Part shown: positions 16,673 to 24,517 of the stretch, piece after piece
Numbering within the stretch: the first letter of the stretch is position 1
How the letters are laid out: each line of letters starts with the position of its first letter
Source of the DNA: Lachnospiraceae bacterium
Lineage (GTDB): Bacteria; Bacillota; Clostridia; Lachnospirales; Lachnospiraceae
DNA length: 64,000 nt
Direction of reading: 5' to 3'
NCBI GenBank assembly: GCA_022845955.1
Contig: AP025576.1
Location: forward strand, 3,906,001 to 3,970,000
Made by a program: the position numbers and the translations under genes
The notes under the pieces: generated by a model
The model's database searches: none
Told to the model about the DNA's origin: nothing
Seen by the model: only the letters and a program-made list of their open reading frames with translations

Positions 16673-17716
16673 TTAAAAAGGCGCCACCGCTATTTTTAAC
16701 ACATGATCCCGTTTGTTTTCAAAAATATCATAGACCTCCATGATACGTTCCAGCGGAAACCTGTGGGTTATCATACAAGTGGTATCTATGCGGCCTTCCG
16801 CAATCAGGGCCAGGATTTCATCACAGGAGCAGGCATCCACGCCGCCGGTTTTAAAGGTCAGGTTTTTCCCGTACATAGCGGGCAGCGGAAGGCTCTGTGC
16901 TTCCTCATACAATGCCACGATGTATACGATGCCGTTGGGACGGGCCGCCTGCCATGCCAGCTGAAAGGTATCCGGCCCGCCTGCTGCCTCAATAACCACA
17001 TCGGCACCTCTTCCGTCTGTCATTTCCCTCAGCACCTCTTGTACCTTTTCTTTTTCGGGATTGACCACCCGGTCCGCAAGTCCCCTGCTTCTGACCAGAT
17101 CCAGGCGTTCTTCGCTGATATCCGCACAGACAATGGTACCCGGCTCATACAGCGCTGCACACATAAGGGTACATAACCCGACAGGCCCGGCGCCCAGCAC
17201 CAGTACCGTATCCCCTTTGCGGATTTCACTGTTTTGGGCGGCCCAATAACCCGTGGACAGGATATCCCCCGTAAAAAGAGCCTGTTCATCACTCACACCT
17301 TCCGGGATCCGGTTCAGGCCGTTATCGGCAAACGGCACCCTCACATATTCCGCCTGCCCGCCGTCAATCCGGCAGCCCAGCGCCCATCCGCCATGGGCAT
17401 CCGTACAATTATTCACAAATCCCTTCCTGCAGTAAAAGCATTCCCCGCAAAAGGTCTCCACATTGACGCTCACCCGGTCGCCGGGCCTGAATTTCTTCAC
17501 TCCGGAACCGGCCTCCACCACTTCCCCCACCATCTCATGTCCTACAATCGTCCCCGGAACCGCCCGGGGAACACTGCCATGCCTGATATGGAGGTCGCTG
17601 GAACAAATGGAGCATAATGTCACTTTAACGATGGCGTCTCCAGGCTCCTGAAGTACGGGGACAGGCCTTTCCTCCAGGCTGAAAACACCTTTTTCCTTAT
17701 ACACTACCGCTTTCAT
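16673..17716 (-). CDS. Zinc-dependent medium-chain dehydrogenase (sorbitol/threonine dehydrogenase-like)
   Basis: A 347-aa medium-chain dehydrogenase. Catalytic-zinc ligands are in CSICSSD and GHEMVGEVV, structural-zinc cysteines in CGECFYCRKGFVNNC, and the NAD(P)-binding motif is GAGPVGL. It is the polyol/threonine dehydrogenase subgroup by general look, without an encapsulation peptide, so it is unrelated to the microcompartment enzyme at the left edge. GAGGG precedes ATG 17716, and an extended -10 promoter lies about 70 bp upstream. The substrate cannot be assigned from sequence alone. Confidence 0.87.
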   Translation of the reverse strand: MKAVVYKEKGVFSLEERPVPVLQEPGDAIVKVTLCSICSSDLHIRHGSVPRAVPGTIVGHEMVGEVVEAGSGVKKFRPGDRVSVNVETFCGECFYCRKGFVNNCTDAHGGWALGCRIDGGQAEYVRVPFADNGLNRIPEGVSDEQALFTGDILSTGYWAAQNSEIRKGDTVLVLGAGPVGLCTLMCAALYEPGTIVCADISEERLDLVRSRGLADRVVNPEKEKVQEVLREMTDGRGADVVIEAAGGPDTFQLAWQAARPNGIVYIVALYEEAQSLPLPAMYGKNLTFKTGGVDACSCDEILALIAEGRIDTTCMITHRFPLERIMEVYDIFENKRDHVLKIAVAPF

Positions 17717-17783
17717 AGCATCCCTCGCTTTTCCCTTTTATCCTGACGGCGTCCTCCTCAGGGACACTGCCGCGACACAGCAA

Positions 17784-17812
17784 AGTATACCACCAGTGCG
17801 TTACCTCTGCAA
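17784..17812 (-). promoter_or_regulatory. Promoter of the Zn dehydrogenase gene
   Basis: Minus-strand TTGCAG, 17 bp, TATACT, with the extended -10 TGG directly in front. Confidence 0.65.
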
Positions 17813-17833
17813 GCCCGGCCTTACCGTCAAAAA

Positions 17834-17883
17834 ACGGACAGGCGCAACGCTTCAGACAAATCTGAACCGTTGCGCCTGTCCGT
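17834..17883 (-). terminator. Terminator of the Fur-family operon
   Basis: A 16-bp stem (ACGGACAGGCGCAACG / CGTTGCGCCTGTCCGT) is followed on the minus strand by a run of six T. Confidence 0.9.
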
Positions 17884-17895
17884 TATTCCCGTTTT

Positions 17896-18357
17896 TCATA
17901 CACCTTCCACAAGGCTGCCGTCCTTCCATATGACCGCTTCCACATCATTTTCTTCCCGATAGCCTTTTCTGCGCAGGACTTCGTTTACCGCCTCCCGGAA
18001 GTCTTCCATGGAAAGCGTTACCTTCTCCTTATTCTTCAGGACGAGGATACAGCCCTCCTGGAATTCGCAGTTTTCCTCACAGGAAATCCGGTACAGGTTC
18101 TTTCTGTCTATGGCCCCGATTTCTTCCAGCGTCTTTACCATACGGTATACGGTTGCAATCCCGATAGAAGGGTCTTCACGCACCGCCTTGTAATAGATTT
18201 CCTTACAGCAGGAACATTCATCCGAAAGAATAATATCCACGAGCAGTCTTCTCTGGCTGGTAATGCGGAAGCCGTTCCTTTTCAGTTCTGTCAGAATCCG
18301 TTCCCGGCGTCCGGTATTTTTCATAAACTGTCTGTTATCCTGTTTTTCTTTTATCAT
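17896..18357 (-). CDS. Fur-family metal-responsive regulator, atypical C-terminus
   Basis: A 153-aa Fur-like protein. The winged-helix region is clear (RNGFRITSQRRLLVDIIL, IGIATVYRMVKTLEEIGAI). The usual His-rich HHHDH metal site and CxxC pair of Fur are not present; instead there is CEENCEFQEGC around residue 105 and CSCC around residue 50. It may therefore sense metal differently or act as a divergent paralogue. I start at ATG 18357, where AGGAG lies nine bases upstream; an in-frame extension to 18453 overlaps the upstream gene. It is co-transcribed with the Feo-associated peptide, 20 bp apart. Confidence 0.85.
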   Translation of the reverse strand: MIKEKQDNRQFMKNTGRRERILTELKRNGFRITSQRRLLVDIILSDECSCCKEIYYKAVREDPSIGIATVYRMVKTLEEIGAIDRKNLYRISCEENCEFQEGCILVLKNKEKVTLSMEDFREAVNEVLRRKGYREENDVEAVIWKDGSLVEGV

Positions 18358-18377
18358 CCAATCCACTCCTGTCCGTC

Positions 18378-18566
18378 TTATTCCGCCTTGTGTTCCCTCA
18401 TGCTCCCGTGGCAGGCACATGCATGGGAACAGCCGCCGCAGGATCCTCCGCATCCGCCTTTTCCCGCCTTCTTATCCCGTATCATGGTACGCAGCACCAG
18501 GACCACAACCGCAAGGAGGACAATACCTGTCAATAGGGTTCCTATATTATTTATAAGAAAGGTCAT
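18378..18566 (-). CDS. FeoB-associated Cys-rich membrane peptide
   Basis: A 62-aa peptide with one transmembrane helix (GTLLTGIVLLAVVVLVL) followed by a basic patch and a Cys-rich tail (GGCGGSCGGCSHACACHG). This matches the small FeoB-associated Cys-rich family usually encoded beside ferrous iron transporters. No feoA or feoB lies in the window. ATG 18566 has AAGGAG nine bases upstream, whereas the ATG at 18575 sits right on that site. The promoter -10 is overlapped by an iron-type palindrome. It could bind Fe(II) at the membrane or hand it on; this is inference. Confidence 0.8.
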   Translation of the reverse strand: MTFLINNIGTLLTGIVLLAVVVLVLRTMIRDKKAGKGGCGGSCGGCSHACACHGSMREHKAE

Positions 18567-18618
18567 ATGCTCCATCTCCTTTTTCTTTTGAGAATGGCTC
18601 TCATTTACTTTATCTTAG

Positions 18619-18650
18619 GTTAGTATAAACTAACTTTTATTTTTTGTCAA
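18619..18650 (-). promoter_or_regulatory. Promoter with overlapping 16-bp iron-type palindrome
   Basis: Minus-strand TTGACA (18645-18650), 17 bp, TATACT (18622-18627). The perfect-arm palindrome GTTAGTATAAACTAAC (18619-18634) covers the -10. The same palindrome, with two centre changes, lies upstream of the DUF3793-flavodoxin genes at 42227. The half-sites (TTAG...CTAA) look more like DtxR/IdeR-type than Fur-type boxes. Confidence 0.7.
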
Positions 18651-18683
18651 TAGCTTCTTTCCATGATTACCGTTTATTTCCTG

Positions 18684-18712
18684 TTTACAGAACATATGTT
18701 CTGTCATATACT
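18684..18712 (+). promoter_or_regulatory. SOS promoter of the Y-family polymerase with LexA box in the spacer
   Basis: TTTACA (18684-18689), 17 bp, TATACT (18707-18712). The spacer contains GAACATATGTTC, the core of the 16-bp palindrome CAGAACATATGTTCTG, a textbook Gram-positive LexA site. The -10 ends only six bases before the ATG. Confidence 0.85.
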
Positions 18713-18718
18713 TTTCTC

Positions 18719-20014
18719 ATGAAACCAATTATTTTTCATGTGGATGTAAATAACGCCTTCCTGTCCTGGGAAGCGGTATACCGCCTGAAGCATCTGGGCG
18801 GAAGGACAGATCTGCGTGAACAGGTCTGTGTGGTAGGCGGGGATGCCCAGAAAAGACATGGCATTGTTCTTGCCAAATCCCTTCCGGCGAAGGCCTGTGG
18901 GATCCAGACCGGGGAAAGCCTGATGGAAGCACGGCAGAAATGCCCCGGCCTGTTTGTCGTTCCGCCTCATTACCGTCTCTACAGCCGCTGCTCCCATGCT
19001 TTTATGGATATTCTCCGGGAATATACGCCCGGTGTGGAGCAGTACAGCATTGATGAAGCTTTTATGGATATGAGCGGGACACAGGATCTTTGGGGTGATC
19101 CTATTCTGACAGCGGATACCCTGCGCCGGCGGATTTACCAGGAACTGGGATTTACGGTGAATATCGGCATTTCCGAAAATAAACTTCTGGCAAAAATGGC
19201 CTCGGATTTTCAAAAGCCCGACCGGACCCACACCCTTTTTCCGGAGGAAATTCCCCGCAAAATGTGGCCGCTCCCGGTTACGGATCTTTTTTTCGTGGGA
19301 CGCGCTTCCTTTTCCCGGCTCCGCAGGCTGGGGATTTGCACCATTGGGGAGCTGGCTCACGCGGACAGGGAACTGCTGCGGGCCCATTTCAAATCCTATG
19401 GGGAGGTGATCTGGAATTATGCCAACGGCAGGGACAGTGCCCAGGTAGAAACCATGGTACCCCCTAACAAGGGGTACGGCAATTCCACCACCATTGCTTT
19501 TGATATCTGTGATACGGTTTCGGCGGGCCTCGTGCTGCTCTCTCTCGCTGAGACCATCGGCACCCGCCTGCGCCGGGATCAGGTGCGGATCCAGGTAATC
19601 GCGGTCAGTATCAAATATGCGGACTTTACCTGCGTTTCCCACCAGAAAACGCTGCCCGCTTCCACCAATATCACCAATGAAATTCATCATGCCGCCATGG
19701 AGCTTTTTCAGGAAGCCTGGGACGGCTGTACGCCAATCCGGCATCTGGGAATCCACACGAACCATGTCCGGGACAACACCGACTGCCGCCAGCTGCATTT
19801 ACTGGACATGGAACCGTCCCCCCTTTACAGGGAAGAGGTACCCTGCTATGAAAAGCTGGCCCAGGCAGATACCATGGCGGACCAGATCCGGGGCCGTTTC
19901 GGCATTGATTCTCTCAAAAGAGCCGTATTTGTAAAACAAAATGCCATGGATCACATGGCCGGCGGTATCACCCGTGAAAAAATGGATGTGGATTATGACA
20001 AAGAAAGGCTATAG
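18719..20014 (+). CDS. dinB: DNA polymerase IV-like Y-family translesion polymerase
   Basis: A 431-aa DinB/UmuC-family polymerase for error-prone bypass of damaged DNA. It opens with PIIFHVDVNNAF (metal ligand D9, steric-gate F14) and has the catalytic YSIDEAF (D112, E113). Near the C-terminus QLHLL looks like a degenerate beta-clamp-binding motif. I start at ATG 18719, the family-typical start; the open frame extends to 18644 but would begin before the promoter. There is no Shine-Dalgarno sequence, and the -10 ends six bases upstream, so the mRNA is probably leaderless. A small conserved-looking gene follows 38 bp downstream. Confidence 0.92.
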   Translation: MKPIIFHVDVNNAFLSWEAVYRLKHLGGRTDLREQVCVVGGDAQKRHGIVLAKSLPAKACGIQTGESLMEARQKCPGLFVVPPHYRLYSRCSHAFMDILREYTPGVEQYSIDEAFMDMSGTQDLWGDPILTADTLRRRIYQELGFTVNIGISENKLLAKMASDFQKPDRTHTLFPEEIPRKMWPLPVTDLFFVGRASFSRLRRLGICTIGELAHADRELLRAHFKSYGEVIWNYANGRDSAQVETMVPPNKGYGNSTTIAFDICDTVSAGLVLLSLAETIGTRLRRDQVRIQVIAVSIKYADFTCVSHQKTLPASTNITNEIHHAAMELFQEAWDGCTPIRHLGIHTNHVRDNTDCRQLHLLDMEPSPLYREEVPCYEKLAQADTMADQIRGRFGIDSLKRAVFVKQNAMDHMAGGITREKMDVDYDKERL

Positions 20015-20052
20015 GAAACAGAGAAAAACCCGCAGGGAAAGGGGGCATAGGC

Positions 20053-20373
20053 TTGCTCATTCATACGGACAACGACATCAATTACCATTCTGAAGCCGAG
20101 GAAAGGCCGAAAAAAAACCGGAAAGAAATCGCCTGCTGCAGCTGGACGACCGCTTCCGGTCAGATAATCCCTATTCTTTTTAAAATGCAGGATGAGGAAG
20201 GCATGATCCGTACCTTCAATAAAATTCATGTAAACCACTCCGCCAAAAAGCTCTATGCCGGAATCCCTTCCTATGAATTTGACTGTGATATCCTGGTAAA
20301 CGGCCTCGTAGTAAATGTCCTGCTCCAATACTATCCGGAGGACAGCCGATGGACTCTGAGTGAACATCCCTGA
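20053..20373 (+). CDS. Small protein of unknown function in the SOS polymerase operon
   Basis: A 106-aa protein I do not recognise. It starts at TTG 20053, with GGGGG about seven bases upstream, 38 bp after the polymerase. The sequence is a soluble mixed alpha/beta domain (KKNRKEIACCSWTTASGQI, then a VNGLVVNVLLQYYPE ending) without membrane segments. Position resembles YolD-type small partners that follow Y-family polymerases in other Firmicutes, although I cannot show homology. It should be co-induced by DNA damage. It ends 2 bp before the end of the convergent SRAP gene. Confidence 0.6.
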   Translation: MLIHTDNDINYHSEAEERPKKNRKEIACCSWTTASGQIIPILFKMQDEEGMIRTFNKIHVNHSAKKLYAGIPSYEFDCDILVNGLVVNVLLQYYPEDSRWTLSEHP

Positions 20374-20374
20374 T

Positions 20375-20983
20375 TCATGGCTTGGGCGGCGTTTCCCCTG
20401 ATTCAAAAAGGGAAAGCTGCCCCTTCATTTCCTTTTCCAGAGGCCCCGGCCTTTTATGGAGGAGAATATCCGTGGCCTCCGGATCAAACATCCATGTATT
20501 CACTTCTCCCGGCTCCAGTATCAGCGGCATCCGGTGATGGATCCCTTCCAGAGAGGCATTGGCCTGCGTCGTCAGTATCACAAACCTGTCCGTTCCTTCA
20601 TATTGTCTGTAAAAACCGGCAAACAGCAACACCCTGTGATCCGGGGAACGGAAAAAATATTTATCCTTTTTTTCCGACCATTCATAAAAACCGGTCGCCG
20701 GGACAATACAGCGCCGTTCTTTCACACTGTCCCGAAAGGTTCTCTTTTCCAGTGCGGTTTCACTGCGGGCGTTAAAGATAACGCGCTTTTTGTCAAAGCC
20801 CGGGAAACCCCACATGAATTCCTCCGCATACAGCCGGTCGTTCCTTCCGGTAATGACCGGCGCTTTCCCGGAAGGATATACATCCCTTTCCCTGCATGCC
20901 GTCAGAAGGCTGTCATTGATCTGCCGGATAAGCCGCTCTATTTCTTTTGCCGTTTCATCATTGATATAATATCTTCCACACAT
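20375..20983 (-). CDS. SOS response-associated peptidase (SRAP/HMCES/YedK)
   Basis: A 202-aa SRAP protein that crosslinks to and shields abasic sites in single-stranded DNA. The catalytic Cys2 follows the initiator Met (MCGRYY), with N71 in FNARSE, E101 in FYEW, and H149/H150 in IHHRMP, all family residues. The C-terminus ends with QLSLF at residues 189-193, a consensus beta-sliding-clamp-binding pentapeptide, so it may be recruited to replication forks. It starts 3 bp after the GGDEF-EAL gene stop and so shares that transcript, and it converges on the SOS polymerase operon. Confidence 0.93.
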   Translation of the reverse strand: MCGRYYINDETAKEIERLIRQINDSLLTACRERDVYPSGKAPVITGRNDRLYAEEFMWGFPGFDKKRVIFNARSETALEKRTFRDSVKERRCIVPATGFYEWSEKKDKYFFRSPDHRVLLFAGFYRQYEGTDRFVILTTQANASLEGIHHRMPLILEPGEVNTWMFDPEATDILLHKRPGPLEKEMKGQLSLFESGETPPKP

Positions 20984-20986
20984 TAC

Positions 20987-23900
20987 CTATTCTCCGGAAT
21001 TCTTTCTGTCCGCCAGTTCATACCGGATTTCCTTCATGGAAGGAGCGTATTTCCTGAAAGAGCTTTTTCCTTCCATTTTGGCTGCGAAAAGGGCAATATC
21101 CGCCTTTCGGTAAAGCTCATCAAATCCGGTACCCTGATCCGGGATCATGGCATAACCCGCCGAAATGGAAAACCGGATATCCCGGTTCCCGTTTTTGCAG
21201 CAGACCACCATGGTTTCCACCACGCGGGACAGTTTGTTTATTAAATCCTCTTCCTTTATATTCTTGCACAAAATCAGGAATTCATCCCCTCCGATTCTGC
21301 AAATAATATCCTCCCGCCGGAAAAACTGTTTTAATTTCCGGGCATTATCCGATATCATGGTATCTCCGTAGGCATGTCCGAATACATCATTAGCCAGTTT
21401 GAAATTATCCAGATCAAACATGATCAGCGCCGCCGTCTCTCCCTTCATGCCGCCCAGGTATGAGTTGATCCGGGGAACCGCCGTCTGCCGGTTAAAGAGT
21501 CCTGTCAGGGAATCGGTGCTCACCACGCCGGCGAGGGCTTCATTCAGTCCCTGCTGTTTCAGATCCGAAACATCTCCGTAGGTAAATAAAAAGACAAAAC
21601 TTCCATCCTCTTCCCCGATATATGCAGCATTCAGGCTGATCCACTGCTCCCCTTTTTCCGGAAGGAAAATAGGGAAAATATGGCTGAAATCCCCTTTATC
21701 CCGGATGGCATCCATCAGCTTGCCGCGGATACGTTCCTTATCCCTGTCCGTAAGCATTTGCTCATACCGTTTCTCCTTAAGGTGTTTTTCATATTCCTGC
21801 CAGGTGTAACCCAGATCACGGTACATGCCGTTGGCGATGATCTCATAGCTTATTGTGTCATCTTTATATCTGGCAAGGACGATATTCTCCGATATATGAT
21901 CGATAAGCAGGCGCATGTTATTACGGAGCGCCACTTCCTTCGTCACATCGCTGAGAGAGGCATAATACATCCGATGCCCGTCCTGTTCCTTTATGAAAAA
22001 CACATGCAGCTGCACCCACAGGGTACGGCCCTTGCCGGAAAGCCGGCGTACCGCCCCTTTTCCTCCGTTCACGCGGCTGCGGAAGGCTTCCTCAAAAATA
22101 TCAAGAAGCTTCTGCCTGTCATCCGCATAGACATACCGCATGCCTTCCTTCCGATGCTCCTCCAAATCCACGGAATTGGAACCGGTTACCCGGTAGTACT
22201 GCTCATTGACACAGAGGATTTCCACCTGTCCCTCATAGACATCATAAAAAGCAATGCCGCCCAGAATGTTATTCACCACCGCTTCACTGAACATATCCCC
22301 GCCCAGAAGCTCCCTCACGTTCAGGCTTTCCATCTGTCTTGCCTTAATTCCCCGGAAGTCAATATTCTCTTCTCTTTCCAGCAGGGATTCCAGCGTTTCC
22401 ACCGGCATAGGGCGGTAAAAATAATACCCCTGTCCATACAGACAGCCTGCATCCAGAAGAAAATCCATCTGTTCCCTGGTTTCCACCCCTTCCGCAATGA
22501 GCCGCAGGCCCATAAGGCGAGCCATACTGATAATGGCTTCCAGAATCCCCAAACCTTTTCCTGCGCTCTCCACCTTCATTTCCAGGAATTTCATATCGAT
22601 CTTCAGGACATCCACATTGACATCCTTGAGCATGTTCAGAGAAGAATAGCCGCTTCCGAAATCATCCATCAATACGGTAAAACCGGCCTTTCTCAACTCC
22701 TCCACCACGCCCGTGATTATCTGCGAGTCCTCGGCATAAGCACTTTCCGTAATTTCAATTTCCAGAAACCTTGGCTCCAGTCCGTATTTACGGATCAAAT
22801 CCCGGAAGGTCTGCACCACATCCAGCGTATAAATGTCCACACGGGACACATTTACGGACACAGGGACCGCATTTTTCCCCTGCCGTATCCACTCCTGCAC
22901 CTTGCGGCAGACCGCTTCCCAGATGTACAGATCCAGATTGGTAATAAATCCGTTATTTTCAAGCAAGGGGATAAAATCTTTGGGAGGGATGATTCCTTTT
23001 TCCGGGTGGACCCACCGCACCAGGGATTCCATGCCCACAATTCTTCCTGTGGCCATATTGCATTTCGGCTGGGTATAAAAGGTGAATTCCCCGTTGTCCA
23101 ACCCCTTCTGCACCTCAGAGAGCATCACCAGGTTTTCCTCCATCTCCTGTTTCATCCGCACATCGTACCAGCGTGCCCTCTGTCCATAATTTCCCTTCAC
23201 CGTCGCCAGCGCAATGGATGCCCTGTCATACATACGGCTTACGGAATCCTCCTTATCCTCTATAGCGTACAGGCCGAAAGCCGGAAAAAAGCCGGCATTG
23301 TTCCCATACTGCTTCACATATTCCAGAATTCCCTCCTGAAGCTCCTTCAGAATGGCCTCATCTCCGGGAAGGATTACGCAAAAATCATCCTCACCGATGT
23401 AGCCGGCGATTCCCAGTCCGCTCTCCTGCACCTTCTGCAGATGGCGGCCGATATCCGCAAGCAGCCTATCCCCCTCCGCTTCCCCGTACCAGGAGTTAAA
23501 CAGTTTAAAGTGTTCGATGTCAATGGTCATCAGGCAATAGCCGCTTCTCCTCACGCCCGCAAGAAACTGCTGTGCTTCCCGGAAAAAAACATTTCTTTTA
23601 TACAGGCCGGTAAGTGCGTCCAGAGTATCCTCCTGCCTGCCGTCCTTTCTCCGCCCCCATTGATCCTTCGTGATCTGGGCGTCAATATCCTGGATAAAAC
23701 ACATAACGATCTTATCGCCGCTGTCCCCCTGAAGCAGGGGCACAACAATCTGCGCCACCCAGCAGTATTCCCCGTCCGTCTTTCTTTTGCGGAACTCTCC
23801 TCTTAGGACATTGTTCCCTTCATTCTCCCCCAGACGGGGAAGCAGGTTATCCAGGTTCCAGAATTCCAGGAATGCTTCCCTGTCACCGGGATGGATCATC

Positions 23901-24376
23901 TCCCTGTCCGTCACCTGTCTGAGCATAAAGGACAGCTCTCCCTCTTCGTCGGGAATCACATATTTCCCCTTCAGATGGTACAGGATTTTATAGGTGTTAC
24001 GGGTTATATTCAGTTCAAACAGTTCATCATAGACCGACAGGCTGGTCAGATTATAGAACAGGTTCTTATTCCCTTCATCAATACGCCTGGTGAAAACAAA
24101 GTTGCAGTCCCCTTTTCCGGGCCACTCCCCAACAGCAGTACTGCATTCCAGCCACCTTTGCAGCAGCTTATTATATATGATCGTGCTGCGGTTCCCCTCC
24201 TTGGATAAGGGACACTCCCGGCAAGGGGCATATTCCCCGCAGAATACACGATAACACAGATCTCCGCATGCAATCTCCGGGAAGCTGCTCTTAACCAACT
24301 GATTAAAATGGACAATCCGGTATTCCTTATCAATTATATAAAGGCCATTGTCCCCGCACTCCGCTCCTGGTCTCAT
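20987..24376 (-). CDS. PAS/GGDEF-EAL-PAS-GGDEF cyclic-di-GMP enzyme
   Basis: An 1129-aa cytoplasmic signalling protein with no membrane helix. From the N-terminus: a PAS-like domain with a Cys-rich loop (CYRVFCGEYAPCRECP), a second PAS-like domain, a degenerate GGDEF (YIGEDDF, about 245-410), an EAL phosphodiesterase domain (ESL variant of EAL, DDFGSGYSS, IAEGVET, about 420-665), two more PAS-like domains, and an intact C-terminal GGDEF (RIGGDEF, about 960-1115). It should both make and break c-di-GMP, with PAS inputs. The cysteines in the first PAS could bind an Fe-S cluster or sense redox. A promoter sits 105 nt upstream and the SRAP gene follows in the same transcript. Domain borders are estimates. 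Confidence 0.88.
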   Translation of the reverse strand: MRPGAECGDNGLYIIDKEYRIVHFNQLVKSSFPEIACGDLCYRVFCGEYAPCRECPLSKEGNRSTIIYNKLLQRWLECSTAVGEWPGKGDCNFVFTRRIDEGNKNLFYNLTSLSVYDELFELNITRNTYKILYHLKGKYVIPDEEGELSFMLRQVTDREMIHPGDREAFLEFWNLDNLLPRLGENEGNNVLRGEFRKRKTDGEYCWVAQIVVPLLQGDSGDKIVMCFIQDIDAQITKDQWGRRKDGRQEDTLDALTGLYKRNVFFREAQQFLAGVRRSGYCLMTIDIEHFKLFNSWYGEAEGDRLLADIGRHLQKVQESGLGIAGYIGEDDFCVILPGDEAILKELQEGILEYVKQYGNNAGFFPAFGLYAIEDKEDSVSRMYDRASIALATVKGNYGQRARWYDVRMKQEMEENLVMLSEVQKGLDNGEFTFYTQPKCNMATGRIVGMESLVRWVHPEKGIIPPKDFIPLLENNGFITNLDLYIWEAVCRKVQEWIRQGKNAVPVSVNVSRVDIYTLDVVQTFRDLIRKYGLEPRFLEIEITESAYAEDSQIITGVVEELRKAGFTVLMDDFGSGYSSLNMLKDVNVDVLKIDMKFLEMKVESAGKGLGILEAIISMARLMGLRLIAEGVETREQMDFLLDAGCLYGQGYYFYRPMPVETLESLLEREENIDFRGIKARQMESLNVRELLGGDMFSEAVVNNILGGIAFYDVYEGQVEILCVNEQYYRVTGSNSVDLEEHRKEGMRYVYADDRQKLLDIFEEAFRSRVNGGKGAVRRLSGKGRTLWVQLHVFFIKEQDGHRMYYASLSDVTKEVALRNNMRLLIDHISENIVLARYKDDTISYEIIANGMYRDLGYTWQEYEKHLKEKRYEQMLTDRDKERIRGKLMDAIRDKGDFSHIFPIFLPEKGEQWISLNAAYIGEEDGSFVFLFTYGDVSDLKQQGLNEALAGVVSTDSLTGLFNRQTAVPRINSYLGGMKGETAALIMFDLDNFKLANDVFGHAYGDTMISDNARKLKQFFRREDIICRIGGDEFLILCKNIKEEDLINKLSRVVETMVVCCKNGNRDIRFSISAGYAMIPDQGTGFDELYRKADIALFAAKMEGKSSFRKYAPSMKEIRYELADRKNSGE

Positions 24377-24487
24377 CCCTGGTCCGCTCCCCTCTGTGCG
24401 CCGTACCGCGCGACTAAAGAAAGGACAGGCAAACGTTTCTTCCTTTACCTGTTTCTTCCAACACTGTCAATTCACCGTAATGCTATT

Positions 24488-24517
24488 ATTATAATAGCAT
24501 TAGCGTCAAAGAGTCAA
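24488..24517 (-). promoter_or_regulatory. Promoter of the GGDEF-EAL gene
   Basis: Minus-strand TTGACT, 18 bp, TATAAT. The -10 lies inside an AT-rich inverted repeat (AATGCTATTA / TAATAGCATT), a possible operator. The -35 overlaps the stop of the helicase gene. Confidence 0.65.

Noticed and set aside
18644-18719. Longer N-terminus for the Y-family polymerase starting at 18644.
   Set aside because: It would begin upstream of the SOS promoter and adds 25 residues not typical of the family.
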